From the NCBI GenBank assembly GCA_011087645.1, contig JAALLF010000006.1, positions 62,001 through 126,000 on the forward strand: a stretch of 64,000 nt of DNA, written 5' to 3'. The translations under genes and the position numbers were made by a program. Source of the stretch: Alphaproteobacteria bacterium. Its GTDB lineage: Bacteria; Pseudomonadota; Alphaproteobacteria; UBA6615. This document shows positions 47,632 to 56,170 of this stretch, piece after piece (position 1 is the first letter of the stretch; each line of letters begins with the position of its first letter). The notes beneath the pieces are model-generated. The model was given only the letters and a program-made list of their open reading frames with translations. It made no database searches and had not been told where the DNA came from.

Positions 47632-48294
47632 TCAAAACACAAAACTTTCTTCGAGCGCAAAACCCGGCAACATTTGAGTGCCCGCATCGAATAAAGGCCG
47701 GCTGGACAAAGTATCGCCGCTGCGTACATAGAGATGTGCCCGTCCCAAAATGCCGGCCTCGCCACCGCCGATTACCACCGCCAACCGGCCATTCGGCGCA
47801 AGGCTATCCGATAGCGCCGCCGGCACTTCATCGACGGCGCCACTTATGAAAATCGCGTCATAGGGCGCCTGCCCGGCGTAGCCCTGCTCCAAAGGTGCTT
47901 CCATGACCGCGACATTGTCGATCGCCAGCTCGTTGATCATCTCACTGGCTTGTTTCACCAGAGCGGGATCGCTTTCGACCGCCACCACCGAGCCCACCAG
48001 CCGACCCAGCAACGCCGCGTCATAGCCGCTTGCGCAGCCGATATTGAGCACCGTCGTCTCAGCCGTAAGCTCGAGCGCCTGCAGTAAACGCGCCAAGACC
48101 ACCGGTTCCATTAAAAATCGGCCGGGCGCCACCTCGATATCTTCATCGATATAGGCGGTCCCCTGCTTTGATTTCGGCACAAAGCGCTCGCGCGGCAATT
48201 CCGCCATGGCAGCCAAAATTTGGGGGTCGGTTACCTTGGTGGGCCGCAATTGGTTATCGACCATATTTTGGCGGGCGTCGGCGAACACAGTCAT
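47632..48294 (-). CDS. Protein-L-isoaspartate O-methyltransferase family protein
   Basis: 220 residues from ATG 48294 (MTVFADARQNMVDNQLRPTKVTDPQILAAMAELPRERFVPKS). SAM motif TVLNIGCASGYDAALLGRLV (about 80-99), in which the canonical GTGSGY becomes GCASGY. This family precedes tolC in alphaproteobacteria and is distinct from the surE-linked pcm at 20524; it may not act on isoaspartate. The frame extends to 48402 but contains Cys-rich text unlike the family. A 260-nt region without genes separates it from the divergent hydrolase. Confidence 0.88.
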   Translation of the reverse strand: MTVFADARQNMVDNQLRPTKVTDPQILAAMAELPRERFVPKSKQGTAYIDEDIEVAPGRFLMEPVVLARLLQALELTAETTVLNIGCASGYDAALLGRLVGSVVAVESDPALVKQASEMINELAIDNVAVMEAPLEQGYAGQAPYDAIFISGAVDEVPAALSDSLAPNGRLAVVIGGGEAGILGRAHLYVRSGDTLSSRPLFDAGTQMLPGFALEESFVF

Positions 48295-48554
48295 CGTGGG
48301 TAGGTCCTCGCAATCATAAGCGCCGCACACTTGTATCTGGCAAACGACTCCAACGCACGCGGCGCGCGCCGGTCTTATAATCGTCACTCCCGGCAATAAC
48401 AATTACGCATGTGCCATGCGGCCATGGCGCGTTCGGTCAAACGAGGTTGGAAAATCGCCTCCAGTGATGGCGTATGGCCGTTCCAATTCGGCTAGACTAG
48501 GCCGCGAGCAACGCAAACACGCGCGTTGAATAATAATCGACAGGGGGCTTCAAC

Positions 48555-50333
48555 ATGAATCACACATCGGGCAATACGCCAGCAGCGGACCGCCAGCACC
48601 GCATAGAATCACGCGACGGCATGATCATTGAGTGGGATGCGCCGATCGAGATGGATGACGGCTTGGTCTTGCGCGCCAATATCTACCGGCCGGACAGCGA
48701 AGGTCAGTTTCCCGTCATTATGAGCCATGGCCCCTACGGCAAGGATCTCGCCTGGCAGGAGGGATATAAAACAACCTGGGATATCTTCTCCGCCGCCCAC
48801 CCCGACGCCATTGAAGGCTCGTCAAACATCCACCAAAGTTGGGAGGTGGTCGATCCCGAGCAATGGGTGCCGGATGGATATATCTGCATTCGCGTCGATA
48901 GCCGCGGCGCCGGCCGCTCGCCCGGCGTGATCGACTGCCGCGGCCCGCGCGAAACCCAAGATTTCGCCGCCTGCATCGACTGGGCCGGGGTTCAGCCCTG
49001 GTCAAACGGCAAAGTCGGCCTGACGGGTATTTCGTACTACGCCATCAATCAGTGGCAAGTCGCGGCGCTACAGCCCAAGCATCTGGCGGCGCTCTGCGTC
49101 TGGGAGGGCTCGGTGGATTATTACCGCGACGGCACCCATCATGGCGGCATTCTGAATACCTTCCAGAGCAACTGGTACGATATGCAGATCAAGTCGGTGC
49201 AGCACGGCCGCGGCGAGAACGGGCCGCGCAGTCCGGTCCATGGCGAGACCACCTGCGGCCCCGAGACGCTTAGCGAAGAGGAAATGACGGAAAATCGCGT
49301 CGATCTGGGTAATCGCCTGCAGACCCAGGAACTGATCAACGACTGGTATCGCGACCGCACGGCGGACCTATCGAAGATCAAAACACCGCTTTTGTCAGCG
49401 GCGAGCTGGGGCGGACAGGGCCTGCACCCGCGCGGTAATTACGCCGGCTTCCTCGATGCCGGCTCCGATCAGAAATGGTTGGAATGCCACGGCCTAGAAC
49501 ACTGGACCGAGTTCTACACGCCCTACGGGGTCGAGCTGCAAAAGAAGTATTTCGGACATTTCCTAAAGGGCGAAGATACAGGTTGGGACGATCAGCCGCG
49601 CGTCCAATTGAAGGTCCGCCATGTCGGCGAAAACTTCGTCGTGCGCGGCGAGGATGAATGGCCAATCGCCCGTACCCAATGGACCAAGACCTATCTCGAC
49701 CCGGAAAATCTAACGCTCACCGAAACGCCGCCAACACAACCGGCATCGATCAGCTATGGCGGTATGAGCGACGGGCTCATCTTCTTCCTGCCGCCCTGGC
49801 GCGACGAAGTTGAGCTTACCGGACCCATGGCGGCAAAATTGTTCGTGTCGTCAGCAACCGAAGACGCGGATTTGTTCTTGGTGGTGCGCCTGTTTTCGCC
49901 GGATATGAAGGAGATCGTCTTTCAAGGCACATTGGACCCCCACACGCCGATCGCCAACGGTTGGCTGCGCGCCTCCCACCGTAAGCTCGATCCGGAGAAA
50001 TCGACCGATTGGCAGCCCCACCATACCCACGACGAAAAACAGCTACTGACGCCGGGTGAGATCTACGAGCTCGATATCGAAATCTGGCCGTCCTGCGTGG
50101 TCATCCCCGCCGGCTATCGTCTAGCGCTGAGCGTGCGGGGTAAGGATTACGTCTATTCCTGCGCGACCGACCACCGCTTGTCGAACATGCGCAACACCTT
50201 CACCGGTGTCGGACCGTTCCTGCATAACGACCCGATCGACCGGCCGGAGGCTATTTTCGGCGGCGACGTCACCCTGCATACCGGTCCCGACCACCCGGCT
50301 TGGCTCATGCTGCCGATCGTGCCGCCGAAATAG
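48555..50333 (+). CDS. CocE/NonD-type alpha/beta hydrolase
   Basis: 592 residues. N-terminal domain IEMDDGLVLRANIYRPDSEGQFPVIMSHGPYGKD, and DSRGAGRSPGVIDCRGPRE with nucleophile Ser160 in GLTGISYYAINQW. The C-terminal jelly-roll (about 405-590, ATEDADLFLVVRLFSPDMKEIVFQG) is typical of the cocaine-esterase / X-Pro dipeptidyl-peptidase S15 family. Active site Asp and His are expected at GSDQKWLECHGLEHW. Substrate unknown. It precedes an MFS carrier by 31 nt, consistent with uptake plus hydrolysis of a compound. Confidence 0.92.
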   Translation: MNHTSGNTPAADRQHRIESRDGMIIEWDAPIEMDDGLVLRANIYRPDSEGQFPVIMSHGPYGKDLAWQEGYKTTWDIFSAAHPDAIEGSSNIHQSWEVVDPEQWVPDGYICIRVDSRGAGRSPGVIDCRGPRETQDFAACIDWAGVQPWSNGKVGLTGISYYAINQWQVAALQPKHLAALCVWEGSVDYYRDGTHHGGILNTFQSNWYDMQIKSVQHGRGENGPRSPVHGETTCGPETLSEEEMTENRVDLGNRLQTQELINDWYRDRTADLSKIKTPLLSAASWGGQGLHPRGNYAGFLDAGSDQKWLECHGLEHWTEFYTPYGVELQKKYFGHFLKGEDTGWDDQPRVQLKVRHVGENFVVRGEDEWPIARTQWTKTYLDPENLTLTETPPTQPASISYGGMSDGLIFFLPPWRDEVELTGPMAAKLFVSSATEDADLFLVVRLFSPDMKEIVFQGTLDPHTPIANGWLRASHRKLDPEKSTDWQPHHTHDEKQLLTPGEIYELDIEIWPSCVVIPAGYRLALSVRGKDYVYSCATDHRLSNMRNTFTGVGPFLHNDPIDRPEAIFGGDVTLHTGPDHPAWLMLPIVPPK

Positions 50334-50364
50334 CCGCCGGGATAGATAGCCGCCGGCCCCGCCT

Positions 50365-51501
50365 ATGCCCTCAACCCTGACGATCCGTTACGCAGGCTTC
50401 TATGGTGGGTTTTTTCTCACCGCCGGCATCTTGCTGCCATTCTGGCCGCTATGGCTGGAGAGCCGTGGCTTAGGCGCCGTGCAGATCGGTATTCTCCTGG
50501 CGCTGGGGCCGTGGGTGCGCGTGCTCACCAACCCGCTCGTGGCGCAAATCGCCGACCGCAGCGGCCGGGCCAAGGCAGTGCTGGTGATTTTCGCCGGCCT
50601 TAGCGTGCTCGCCTTCGCCGGGTTTATTCCGGCCCAGGGATTTTGGTGGATAGCGGCGATCAGCCTGCTCGCCACAATTTGCCTTCCAGCCATGCTGCCG
50701 ATCGGCGAAAGCCAGGTCATGGCCGCCGTGCTCCGCCACAAGCTCGATTATGGGCGCATCCGTCTGTGGGGCTCGATTACCTTTATCGTCGGCACGCTCG
50801 GCGCCGGCCGTCTGCTGACCGGCCGCGACCCTGATCTAATCTTGTTACTCATCCTCGCCGCGCTGGCGCTCACCTTCGTGGCCGCGGTATGGTTCCCACA
50901 ACAATCGAGCGAAACCGACAAGGCCGAGCGTGGCGGCGTCGCCACCCTGCTGCGCCAACCCCGCTTCGTCTTGTTTGTCGTGACGGCTAGCCTGCTGCAG
51001 GCCAGTCACGCTGTCTTGAACGGCTTCTCATCGCTCCACTGGCGGGCCGCCGGCATCAGCGAAACTTTTATCGGTGGGCTCTGGGCGGAAGGCGTAATCG
51101 CCGAGGTGCTGCTATTTTCAGTCAGCGGGTTTTTCGTTGCCCGGCTCGGGCCCGTCGGCTTGCTTACCCTAGCGGGGATCGCCGGCGTAGTGCGCTGGAC
51201 AGTCCTCGCTCAAACCACGGACTTAGCCACCCTGGCAATCGTCCAGGTGTTACACGGGGTGACCTTCGGCGCGGTCCATCTGGCCGCCATGCATTTTGTC
51301 GCCCGCAACGCGCCGCCTGGCCTGTCGGCGACGGCCCAGGGCATTTATGCCTCGATGACCGGCCTCGCCATGGGGCTCGCGATGATCGGCGCGGGCCGTA
51401 TTTTTGCGGCATTTGACGGAAAAGCGTTCTTTGCCATGGCCGTAATTAGCGCCATTGGCACCGTAATGGCGCTGCTGCTATGGCTACAGGAGCGCAAGTA
51501 A
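50365..51501 (+). CDS. MFS transporter (3-phenylpropionate/nucleoside-type)
   Basis: 378 residues with about 12 membrane helices. Motifs of the MFS_1-like/PPP family: GFFLTAGILLPFWPLWLESRGLGAVQIGILLALGPWVRVLTNPLVAQIADR (loop 2-3) and LQVLHGVTFGAVHLAAMHFVARNAPPGLSATAQGIYAS. Substrate is not evident. It starts 31 nt after the CocE-type gene and may be co-transcribed. Confidence 0.9.
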   Translation: MPSTLTIRYAGFYGGFFLTAGILLPFWPLWLESRGLGAVQIGILLALGPWVRVLTNPLVAQIADRSGRAKAVLVIFAGLSVLAFAGFIPAQGFWWIAAISLLATICLPAMLPIGESQVMAAVLRHKLDYGRIRLWGSITFIVGTLGAGRLLTGRDPDLILLLILAALALTFVAAVWFPQQSSETDKAERGGVATLLRQPRFVLFVVTASLLQASHAVLNGFSSLHWRAAGISETFIGGLWAEGVIAEVLLFSVSGFFVARLGPVGLLTLAGIAGVVRWTVLAQTTDLATLAIVQVLHGVTFGAVHLAAMHFVARNAPPGLSATAQGIYASMTGLAMGLAMIGAGRIFAAFDGKAFFAMAVISAIGTVMALLLWLQERK

Positions 51502-51625
51502 ATATTAACCAAATCAGTAACATAGTTCGTTTTCTCTTGTCGTTAACTTAGAAAAAAAAGTAAAGTCCGGCCGCTGGAAATCTGCGAGATAGTTTCCACA
51601 AGTAAACTTTTGGAAAGCCCTGGCT

Positions 51626-52879
51626 GTGAAACGTCCGTTTTATATAGCGATCTTATTCATGCTCGCCCTGGCGGGATGTAATCACAATTTCCAACGTGGC
51701 GTAGAGGCCTATAAGCAAGGCAATTACGCCGCCGCTTTGGCCGACTTGCAGCCCGCCGCCGAGGCCGGCAATCCCGGCGCGCAATTCACCCTGGCTGAAA
51801 TGCACGCCAATGGCCTGGGCACACCGAAAAACGATACGATCGCCGTGCAATGGTACGAGCGGGCCGCCGAACAAGGCGCCGCCGCCGCCCAATTCACCCT
51901 GGCTGACATGTATGCCGCCGGACGCGGAGCCCCAGCCAATGAAGCGTTGGCGTCTAAATGGTACGAGGCCGCTGCCGCGCAAGGCATCGCTGAAGCGCAG
52001 CTCATCATTGCCAACAGGTATTCAGCCGGGTTGGGGGTTACGCAAGACGATGCCGCCGCGACGAAGTGGTACGGCCTTGCCGCCAATCAGGACATCATCG
52101 AGGCGCAGATCAAGCTGGCCGACGCCTATCTCGACGGCATCGGGATCGCCGAAAAGCCGGCACTGGCAGCGCGCTGGTACCGCACCGCAGGCAATAGCGG
52201 CGCCGCGGAAGCCCAAATGAAACTGGCCGGGCTCTACGACACGGGGCGCGGGCTGACTAAAAACGACGCCACTGCCATGGAATGGTACCGCAAGGCAGCC
52301 GATCAGGGTGATGCCCGAGCCGAGTTCATCGTCGGCTTCCGTCACGCCGAAGGTATCGGGGTGGCGGCAAACGAGGCCAACGCGCGCCGCTGGTACCGTA
52401 AAGCCGCCGAACGCGGGCTCGCCGAGGCGCAGTATAACCTTGGCGTTCTCATCACACGCGATTCGTCCCTCAAGAACGGTCGTAACTTCGCCGACGCAAT
52501 CCCCTGGTGGCAACGGGCGGCGTCAGCCGGAAACGCAGAAGCCCAGAACGCCTTGGGGGTTGCTTACTTCAAGGGCCAGGGGGTTAAGAAAGACCTCGGA
52601 CGCGCGATCGGCTGGTTCCAAAATGGCGCCGATCAGGGTTTTTCAGAATCCCAATTCAATCTGGCCGCCATGCACGAAAACGGCCAAGGCACCCAGAAAG
52701 ACCGGGTCGAAGCCTATAAATGGTATGCCATCGCCGCGAACGACGGTCTCCGCAAGGCCTACGACGACCGCGAACGGTTGGCCAGGCGCTTGAAAAAAGC
52801 GGAGTTGCAGGAAGGCCAGCGCCAAGCCCGTAACTGGTTGGTCGCCAACCCCATCCTGCGCGATAGTCCCAGATCGTAA
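51626..52879 (+). CDS. Sel1-repeat lipoprotein
   Basis: 417 residues from a GTG start. The lipobox is LALAGC (Cys near residue 18), so it is an envelope lipoprotein. About nine Sel1-like repeats follow (about 45-370), each with the AxAQFxLAxMYxxGxG and WYxxAAxxG pattern. Sel1 repeats make superhelical scaffolds for protein-protein contact. No partner is evident next to it. An AT-rich 120-nt region upstream should hold the promoter. Confidence 0.87.
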   Translation: MKRPFYIAILFMLALAGCNHNFQRGVEAYKQGNYAAALADLQPAAEAGNPGAQFTLAEMHANGLGTPKNDTIAVQWYERAAEQGAAAAQFTLADMYAAGRGAPANEALASKWYEAAAAQGIAEAQLIIANRYSAGLGVTQDDAAATKWYGLAANQDIIEAQIKLADAYLDGIGIAEKPALAARWYRTAGNSGAAEAQMKLAGLYDTGRGLTKNDATAMEWYRKAADQGDARAEFIVGFRHAEGIGVAANEANARRWYRKAAERGLAEAQYNLGVLITRDSSLKNGRNFADAIPWWQRAASAGNAEAQNALGVAYFKGQGVKKDLGRAIGWFQNGADQGFSESQFNLAAMHENGQGTQKDRVEAYKWYAIAANDGLRKAYDDRERLARRLKKAELQEGQRQARNWLVANPILRDSPRS

Positions 52880-53013
52880 CCGCCCAGCGGGATTGTTGCC
52901 GCGTTCGCGACCGTACATACTAGCATCGCTGAAGCCTTTTTCAGCCCGATTGGAGCGCGGTAACCGCCGTGTGCCGTCACAGTTAGCACACAGTTTTGGG
53001 GGAGCATTGCGCG

Positions 53014-53358
53014 ATGCGAAGGATCAACCTATCCGCCGGTGACACACTATTCGAAAAAGGCGACGTGGCGGACGAAGCCTTTCTAATTATGGATGGCGTT
53101 ATCGAAATATCCAGCGATGCCTTGACCGCCGAACTGGTCAAGGATGAGCTATTTGGCGAGTCCGGATTGGTCGGCAATGCACGCCAAGCCTCGGCCACCG
53201 CCAAAACCGATTGCCGGCTGTTCGCGGTCTCGGTCGACGAGTTGCGAGGATCCATAACGGCGGACCCCGACACCGCCCTGGTTCTGATCGAGGCGCTCAT
53301 CCGCCGCCTCGCCGACACGCTGAGCAAGCTCGAAGAGGCCAAGCACCTGGTATCTTAG
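53014..53358 (+). CDS. Stand-alone cyclic nucleotide-binding domain protein
   Basis: 114 residues from ATG 53014, with GGGGGAG 9-15 nt upstream; a TTG at 52996 would lengthen it by 6 residues. One cNMP-binding beta barrel (LSAGDTLFEKGDVADEAFLIMDGVIEIS; LVKDELFGESGLVGNARQASATAKTDCRLFAV) without helix-turn-helix or kinase domain. The phosphate-binding-cassette Arg and Glu pattern (FGESGLVGNARQASATA) is present. A regulatory or sensor role is likely. Confidence 0.8.
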   Translation: MRRINLSAGDTLFEKGDVADEAFLIMDGVIEISSDALTAELVKDELFGESGLVGNARQASATAKTDCRLFAVSVDELRGSITADPDTALVLIEALIRRLADTLSKLEEAKHLVS

Positions 53359-53380
53359 CCTCCTACTCCGGTCGCCGAGG

Positions 53381-54073
53381 TTAGCTGTCCAACCAGGCCA
53401 CCGCGCGGATCGGCGCGCCGGTGCCGCCGCGGATTTTTATCGGGAAGCCGATGAAGCGGAACCGGCCTTTACCGATCAGTTTCTCCATATTCACAAGGCC
53501 TTCGACATGGGTGAAACCCATGTCGCGGCAGACATGGTGAACCTCGAAATTATTGCGGCCCGGACGTCCCGGGCTTACAGCCTCAACGCCGAACATATTG
53601 ATTCCCTTCTCGCCCAGCCAGATCGTCGATTCCTTGGTCAATCCGGGAAAATCGGTCAAATAGCCCGGGGTGCCGAAGCAGCGATTGTAGAAATCCATAT
53701 GGAGCAACACCATGTCTTTCGGCTTGATCTCGACGCCGGCCACCTCGACGGCCTGCTCCAGATCCTCAATCGAAATATCCGACTTGAGTTCTTTGTGTGA
53801 CAGGTCCAGGCATACCGCCTCGGTGAAATAGTTCTCCAGCGGCGTTTGATCGATCGACAGCGCGTCCGGGCTGGCGTCGAAATGGCACGGCGCATCCACA
53901 TGGGTGCCGGCATGATCACCCAACGAAAGGTTCATCGTCGCCGAGCTAAATTTGTAGCCATCGGCTTCGCGCACCTCGTCATGGTTGCTGTATTCGGTAA
54001 CGATGATCGACGGATGATTCACCAGCCGCGGCATCTTGTGATAGATGTCCCGGCTCAGATCGATGAGTTCCAT
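53381..54073 (-). CDS. Cyclase/kynurenine formamidase-like metal hydrolase
   Basis: 230 residues from ATG 54073 with GGGGGAAG upstream. Cyclase-family metal motif GDHAGTHVDAPCHFD (HxGTHxDxPxH), plus MDFYNRCFGTPGYLTDFPGLTKESTIWLGEKGINMFGVEAVSPG, then the FRFIGFPIKIRGGTGAPIRAVAWL ending. Such enzymes hydrolyse aryl formamides or related amides with a metal. The frame extends to 54115, without support. Substrate unknown. It precedes the tRNA pair with 280 nt between. Confidence 0.88.
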   Translation of the reverse strand: MELIDLSRDIYHKMPRLVNHPSIIVTEYSNHDEVREADGYKFSSATMNLSLGDHAGTHVDAPCHFDASPDALSIDQTPLENYFTEAVCLDLSHKELKSDISIEDLEQAVEVAGVEIKPKDMVLLHMDFYNRCFGTPGYLTDFPGLTKESTIWLGEKGINMFGVEAVSPGRPGRNNFEVHHVCRDMGFTHVEGLVNMEKLIGKGRFRFIGFPIKIRGGTGAPIRAVAWLDS

Positions 54074-54353
54074 TTTTACTTCCCCCTTATCGGCCGACGG
54101 CGTTAGCGCGGCCACATGCTTGAATAACGCGGTAGAGGGGCAAAACTAGCGATCTCGCGCCGGTTTTGGAAGCGGCGCGGAGAACGATCGGCAATTAACT
54201 ATAGAGCGGTAAATACGTCATTTCGCGGCGACGCTGCAAAGCGTCGACAACGCCTTGATGACAGGGCTCCAACGATGCCATAACACCGGCGCACCACCCA
54301 ACCGAACCCACGCCCATTGCGCGGGGCTTCAGAAATTACGATATCTCACCGGT

Positions 54354-54427
54354 GGCCCGGTGGCAGAGTGGTGATGCAGAGGACTGCAAATCCTTTTATG
54401 CCGGTTCGATTCCGGCCCGGGCCTCCA
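54354..54427 (+). tRNA. tRNA-Cys (GCA)
   Basis: 74 nt. Acceptor GGCCCGG pairs with CCGGGCC; anticodon loop CTGCAAA gives anticodon GCA; T-arm GCCGG-TTCGATT-CCGGC; genome-encoded CCA at 54425-54427. Confidence 0.96.
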
Positions 54428-54479
54428 TTTAAGTCTATTGCGCGCACGCCTGCGTTTGTTATAACGCCGGGCGATCTAT

Positions 54480-54555
54480 TCCGGCGTAGCTCAGTTGGTA
54501 GAGCAAGCGACTGTTAATCGCTGGGTCGCAGGTTCGAGTCCTGCCGCCGGAGCCA
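54480..54555 (+). tRNA. tRNA-Asn (GTT)
   Basis: 76 nt. Acceptor TCCGGCG pairs with CGCCGGA; D-arm GCTCAGTTGGTAGAGC; anticodon loop CTGTTAA gives GTT; CCA encoded at 54553-54555. It follows tRNA-Cys by 52 nt, so both are likely one transcript. Confidence 0.97.
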
Positions 54556-54562
54556 GAATTCA

Positions 54563-54605
54563 ACAAAGGGGCTAGCCGCTTACCTGGCTGGCCCCTTTGT
54601 ATTTT
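54563..54605 (+). terminator. Terminator of the tRNA operon
   Basis: A 15-bp stem (54563-54577 with 54586-54600) around an 8-nt loop, followed by ATTTT. Confidence 0.9.
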
Positions 54606-54638
54606 GATCATTCAGAGCCATCATCTAGCCGTGTTCGC

Positions 54639-55310
54639 TTACCACCGCCGGCATTGGCGGAAGGTTCGGGCGTAATTCTCCCGGGTATCGACTTCTGCCT
54701 GTTGCGCGCGAACCCGTTGGTTCATTTGGTCGCGCACCGGCAGCAGCACCCGGCGGAATACCTCTTGGACCTGTGCTTGCGCCTCTTCTGGTGAATCCGC
54801 CACAGACGGCAGGTCGGCGGTTGGAATGGAGAGCGTGGTCAGCACCTGCTGGATTTGCTGGGCATAGGGCGAGAGGATGCGCTGCGCGACCACGACATGC
54901 TCTTTTTCATGATCAAGGATCGCCTCGTACTGGCAGCTTCCCGGCTCGTACTCGGACGCAATATTGATGTCGAGTTGATGGTAAGACAGTTCCACATTTG
55001 CGTTGGCAACCCAAAAACACGTCCCGTTGGCAATCTCTTCGACTTTGTAGTTGATGAACCAGCGCAGATCGACATTGCCTAGCATGGTGCCCAGAATCTG
55101 ACCCCGCCGGCCATGGGAAATGGAGGTCCCTAACTGCGCTTTGCTACGATTGTTGTAGATCTTCGGGGTCCCAACATCGACTTTCACATTGATTTCATAA
55201 CGGCGGGCATCGTCGGGCGCTTCGCACTCGGCGGCGGCCGCCTGGTGGGGCGCCGCGGTGAGAAATATCGCGGCGAGCAAAACCGTCAAGAGGTGTCGAT
55301 AGATTTGCAT
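54639..55310 (-). CDS. Secreted HExxH protein (DUF922-like), copy 1
   Basis: 223 residues with a signal peptide (about 1-27, ending AAAA). An HExxH zinc-protease motif is at His134-His138 (AILDHEKEHVVVAQ); the DUF922 core (INYKVEE; FWVANANVELSYHQLDINIASEY) precedes it. The family is a predicted Zn-dependent protease of unknown target. It is a paralog of the next gene and 15 nt from it. Four Cys in the mature part could form disulfides. It sits convergent with the tRNA terminator. Confidence 0.85.
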   Translation of the reverse strand: MQIYRHLLTVLLAAIFLTAAPHQAAAAECEAPDDARRYEINVKVDVGTPKIYNNRSKAQLGTSISHGRRGQILGTMLGNVDLRWFINYKVEEIANGTCFWVANANVELSYHQLDINIASEYEPGSCQYEAILDHEKEHVVVAQRILSPYAQQIQQVLTTLSIPTADLPSVADSPEEAQAQVQEVFRRVLLPVRDQMNQRVRAQQAEVDTRENYARTFRQCRRW

Positions 55311-55325
55311 GACCCTAGGTACCGA

Positions 55326-56018
55326 CTACCATTCGCGGCAACGCTGCCAAGTTCGGCGGTAATTTTCCAGCGTATCGACCTCGGCCTGGCGCTCCGATAG
55401 CAGTTGGACCATCTTGTCGCGGACCGGCAGCAGGGTCTGGCGGAAAACCTCTTCCACTTCTTCTTGAGCGATCTCCGGTGAATTAGCGACCGACGGCAGG
55501 TGAGCCGTTGGAATGGCCAGGGACGTCAGTGCGACTTTTATCTGCTGCGCATAGGGCCGCATGACGCTTTGCGCGACTTCGACATGCTCATTTTCGTGAT
55601 CGAGGACAGCCTCGTACTGGCAGCTTCCCGGCGCATACTCAGCGGCAATGTTTACATCGAGCTGCTGGTAGGAAATGTCGACGTCAGCACGGGCCGTCCA
55701 GAAGCAATAGACGTTGCGCCACTTTATAAGTTCGTAATTGATCGCCCAGCGCAACTCGAAGCCACTCTCGGTGGTGCCCAGAATTTGCCCTTCGCGCCCG
55801 TGAAAGCTGGACGTTCCCAACTCAGCCTTGCTCAGGCTGTTGGAGATGACGGGCTCACCGATATCGACATTAACGTTGACGACAAGGTCCGCGGCATCGC
55901 GCGGCGCCTTGCATCCCGCGGCCGACGCGCTATCGGAAAAGGTGCCAAATCCGGCAACCACAACGAGGAAAGCGAAGAGATGATAACGCAAGCGCATGGC
56001 CCAATGCCTCATCAACAC
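55326..56018 (-). CDS. Secreted HExxH protein (DUF922-like), copy 2
   Basis: 230 residues with signal peptide (about 10-34, ending ASA); start choice among Met1, Met4 and Met8 is open, and Met8 (55997) gives a normal-length leader. HExxH at His141-His145 (AVLDHENEHVEVAQ). It aligns with copy 1 over its length (DLRWFINY / ELRWAINY; SYHQLDINIASEYEPGSCQYEAILDHE / SYQQLDVNIAAEYAPGSCQYEAVLDHE), so the pair arose by tandem duplication. Upstream of copy 1 in transcription; likely one operon. Confidence 0.85.
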   Translation of the reverse strand: MLMRHWAMRLRYHLFAFLVVVAGFGTFSDSASAAGCKAPRDAADLVVNVNVDIGEPVISNSLSKAELGTSSFHGREGQILGTTESGFELRWAINYELIKWRNVYCFWTARADVDISYQQLDVNIAAEYAPGSCQYEAVLDHENEHVEVAQSVMRPYAQQIKVALTSLAIPTAHLPSVANSPEIAQEEVEEVFRQTLLPVRDKMVQLLSERQAEVDTLENYRRTWQRCREW

Positions 56019-56170
56019 CGATCTAATACTGTGTATTGCCCAATTCTGTTTGGATTATGCAACTTATTCCATCGCGCCACGATCACTGCTGCGTGTTTCC
56101 ACAAAGGGGTCGGGCAAGCGCAACGCCCAATTATCACCGGCGCTGGTTAACAAGAACCCAAGGGAACTCT

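Noticed and set aside
54354..56018. Integrated genomic island after the tRNA pair
   Set aside because: No integrase, no duplicated tRNA 3' end and no attachment-site repeat were seen.
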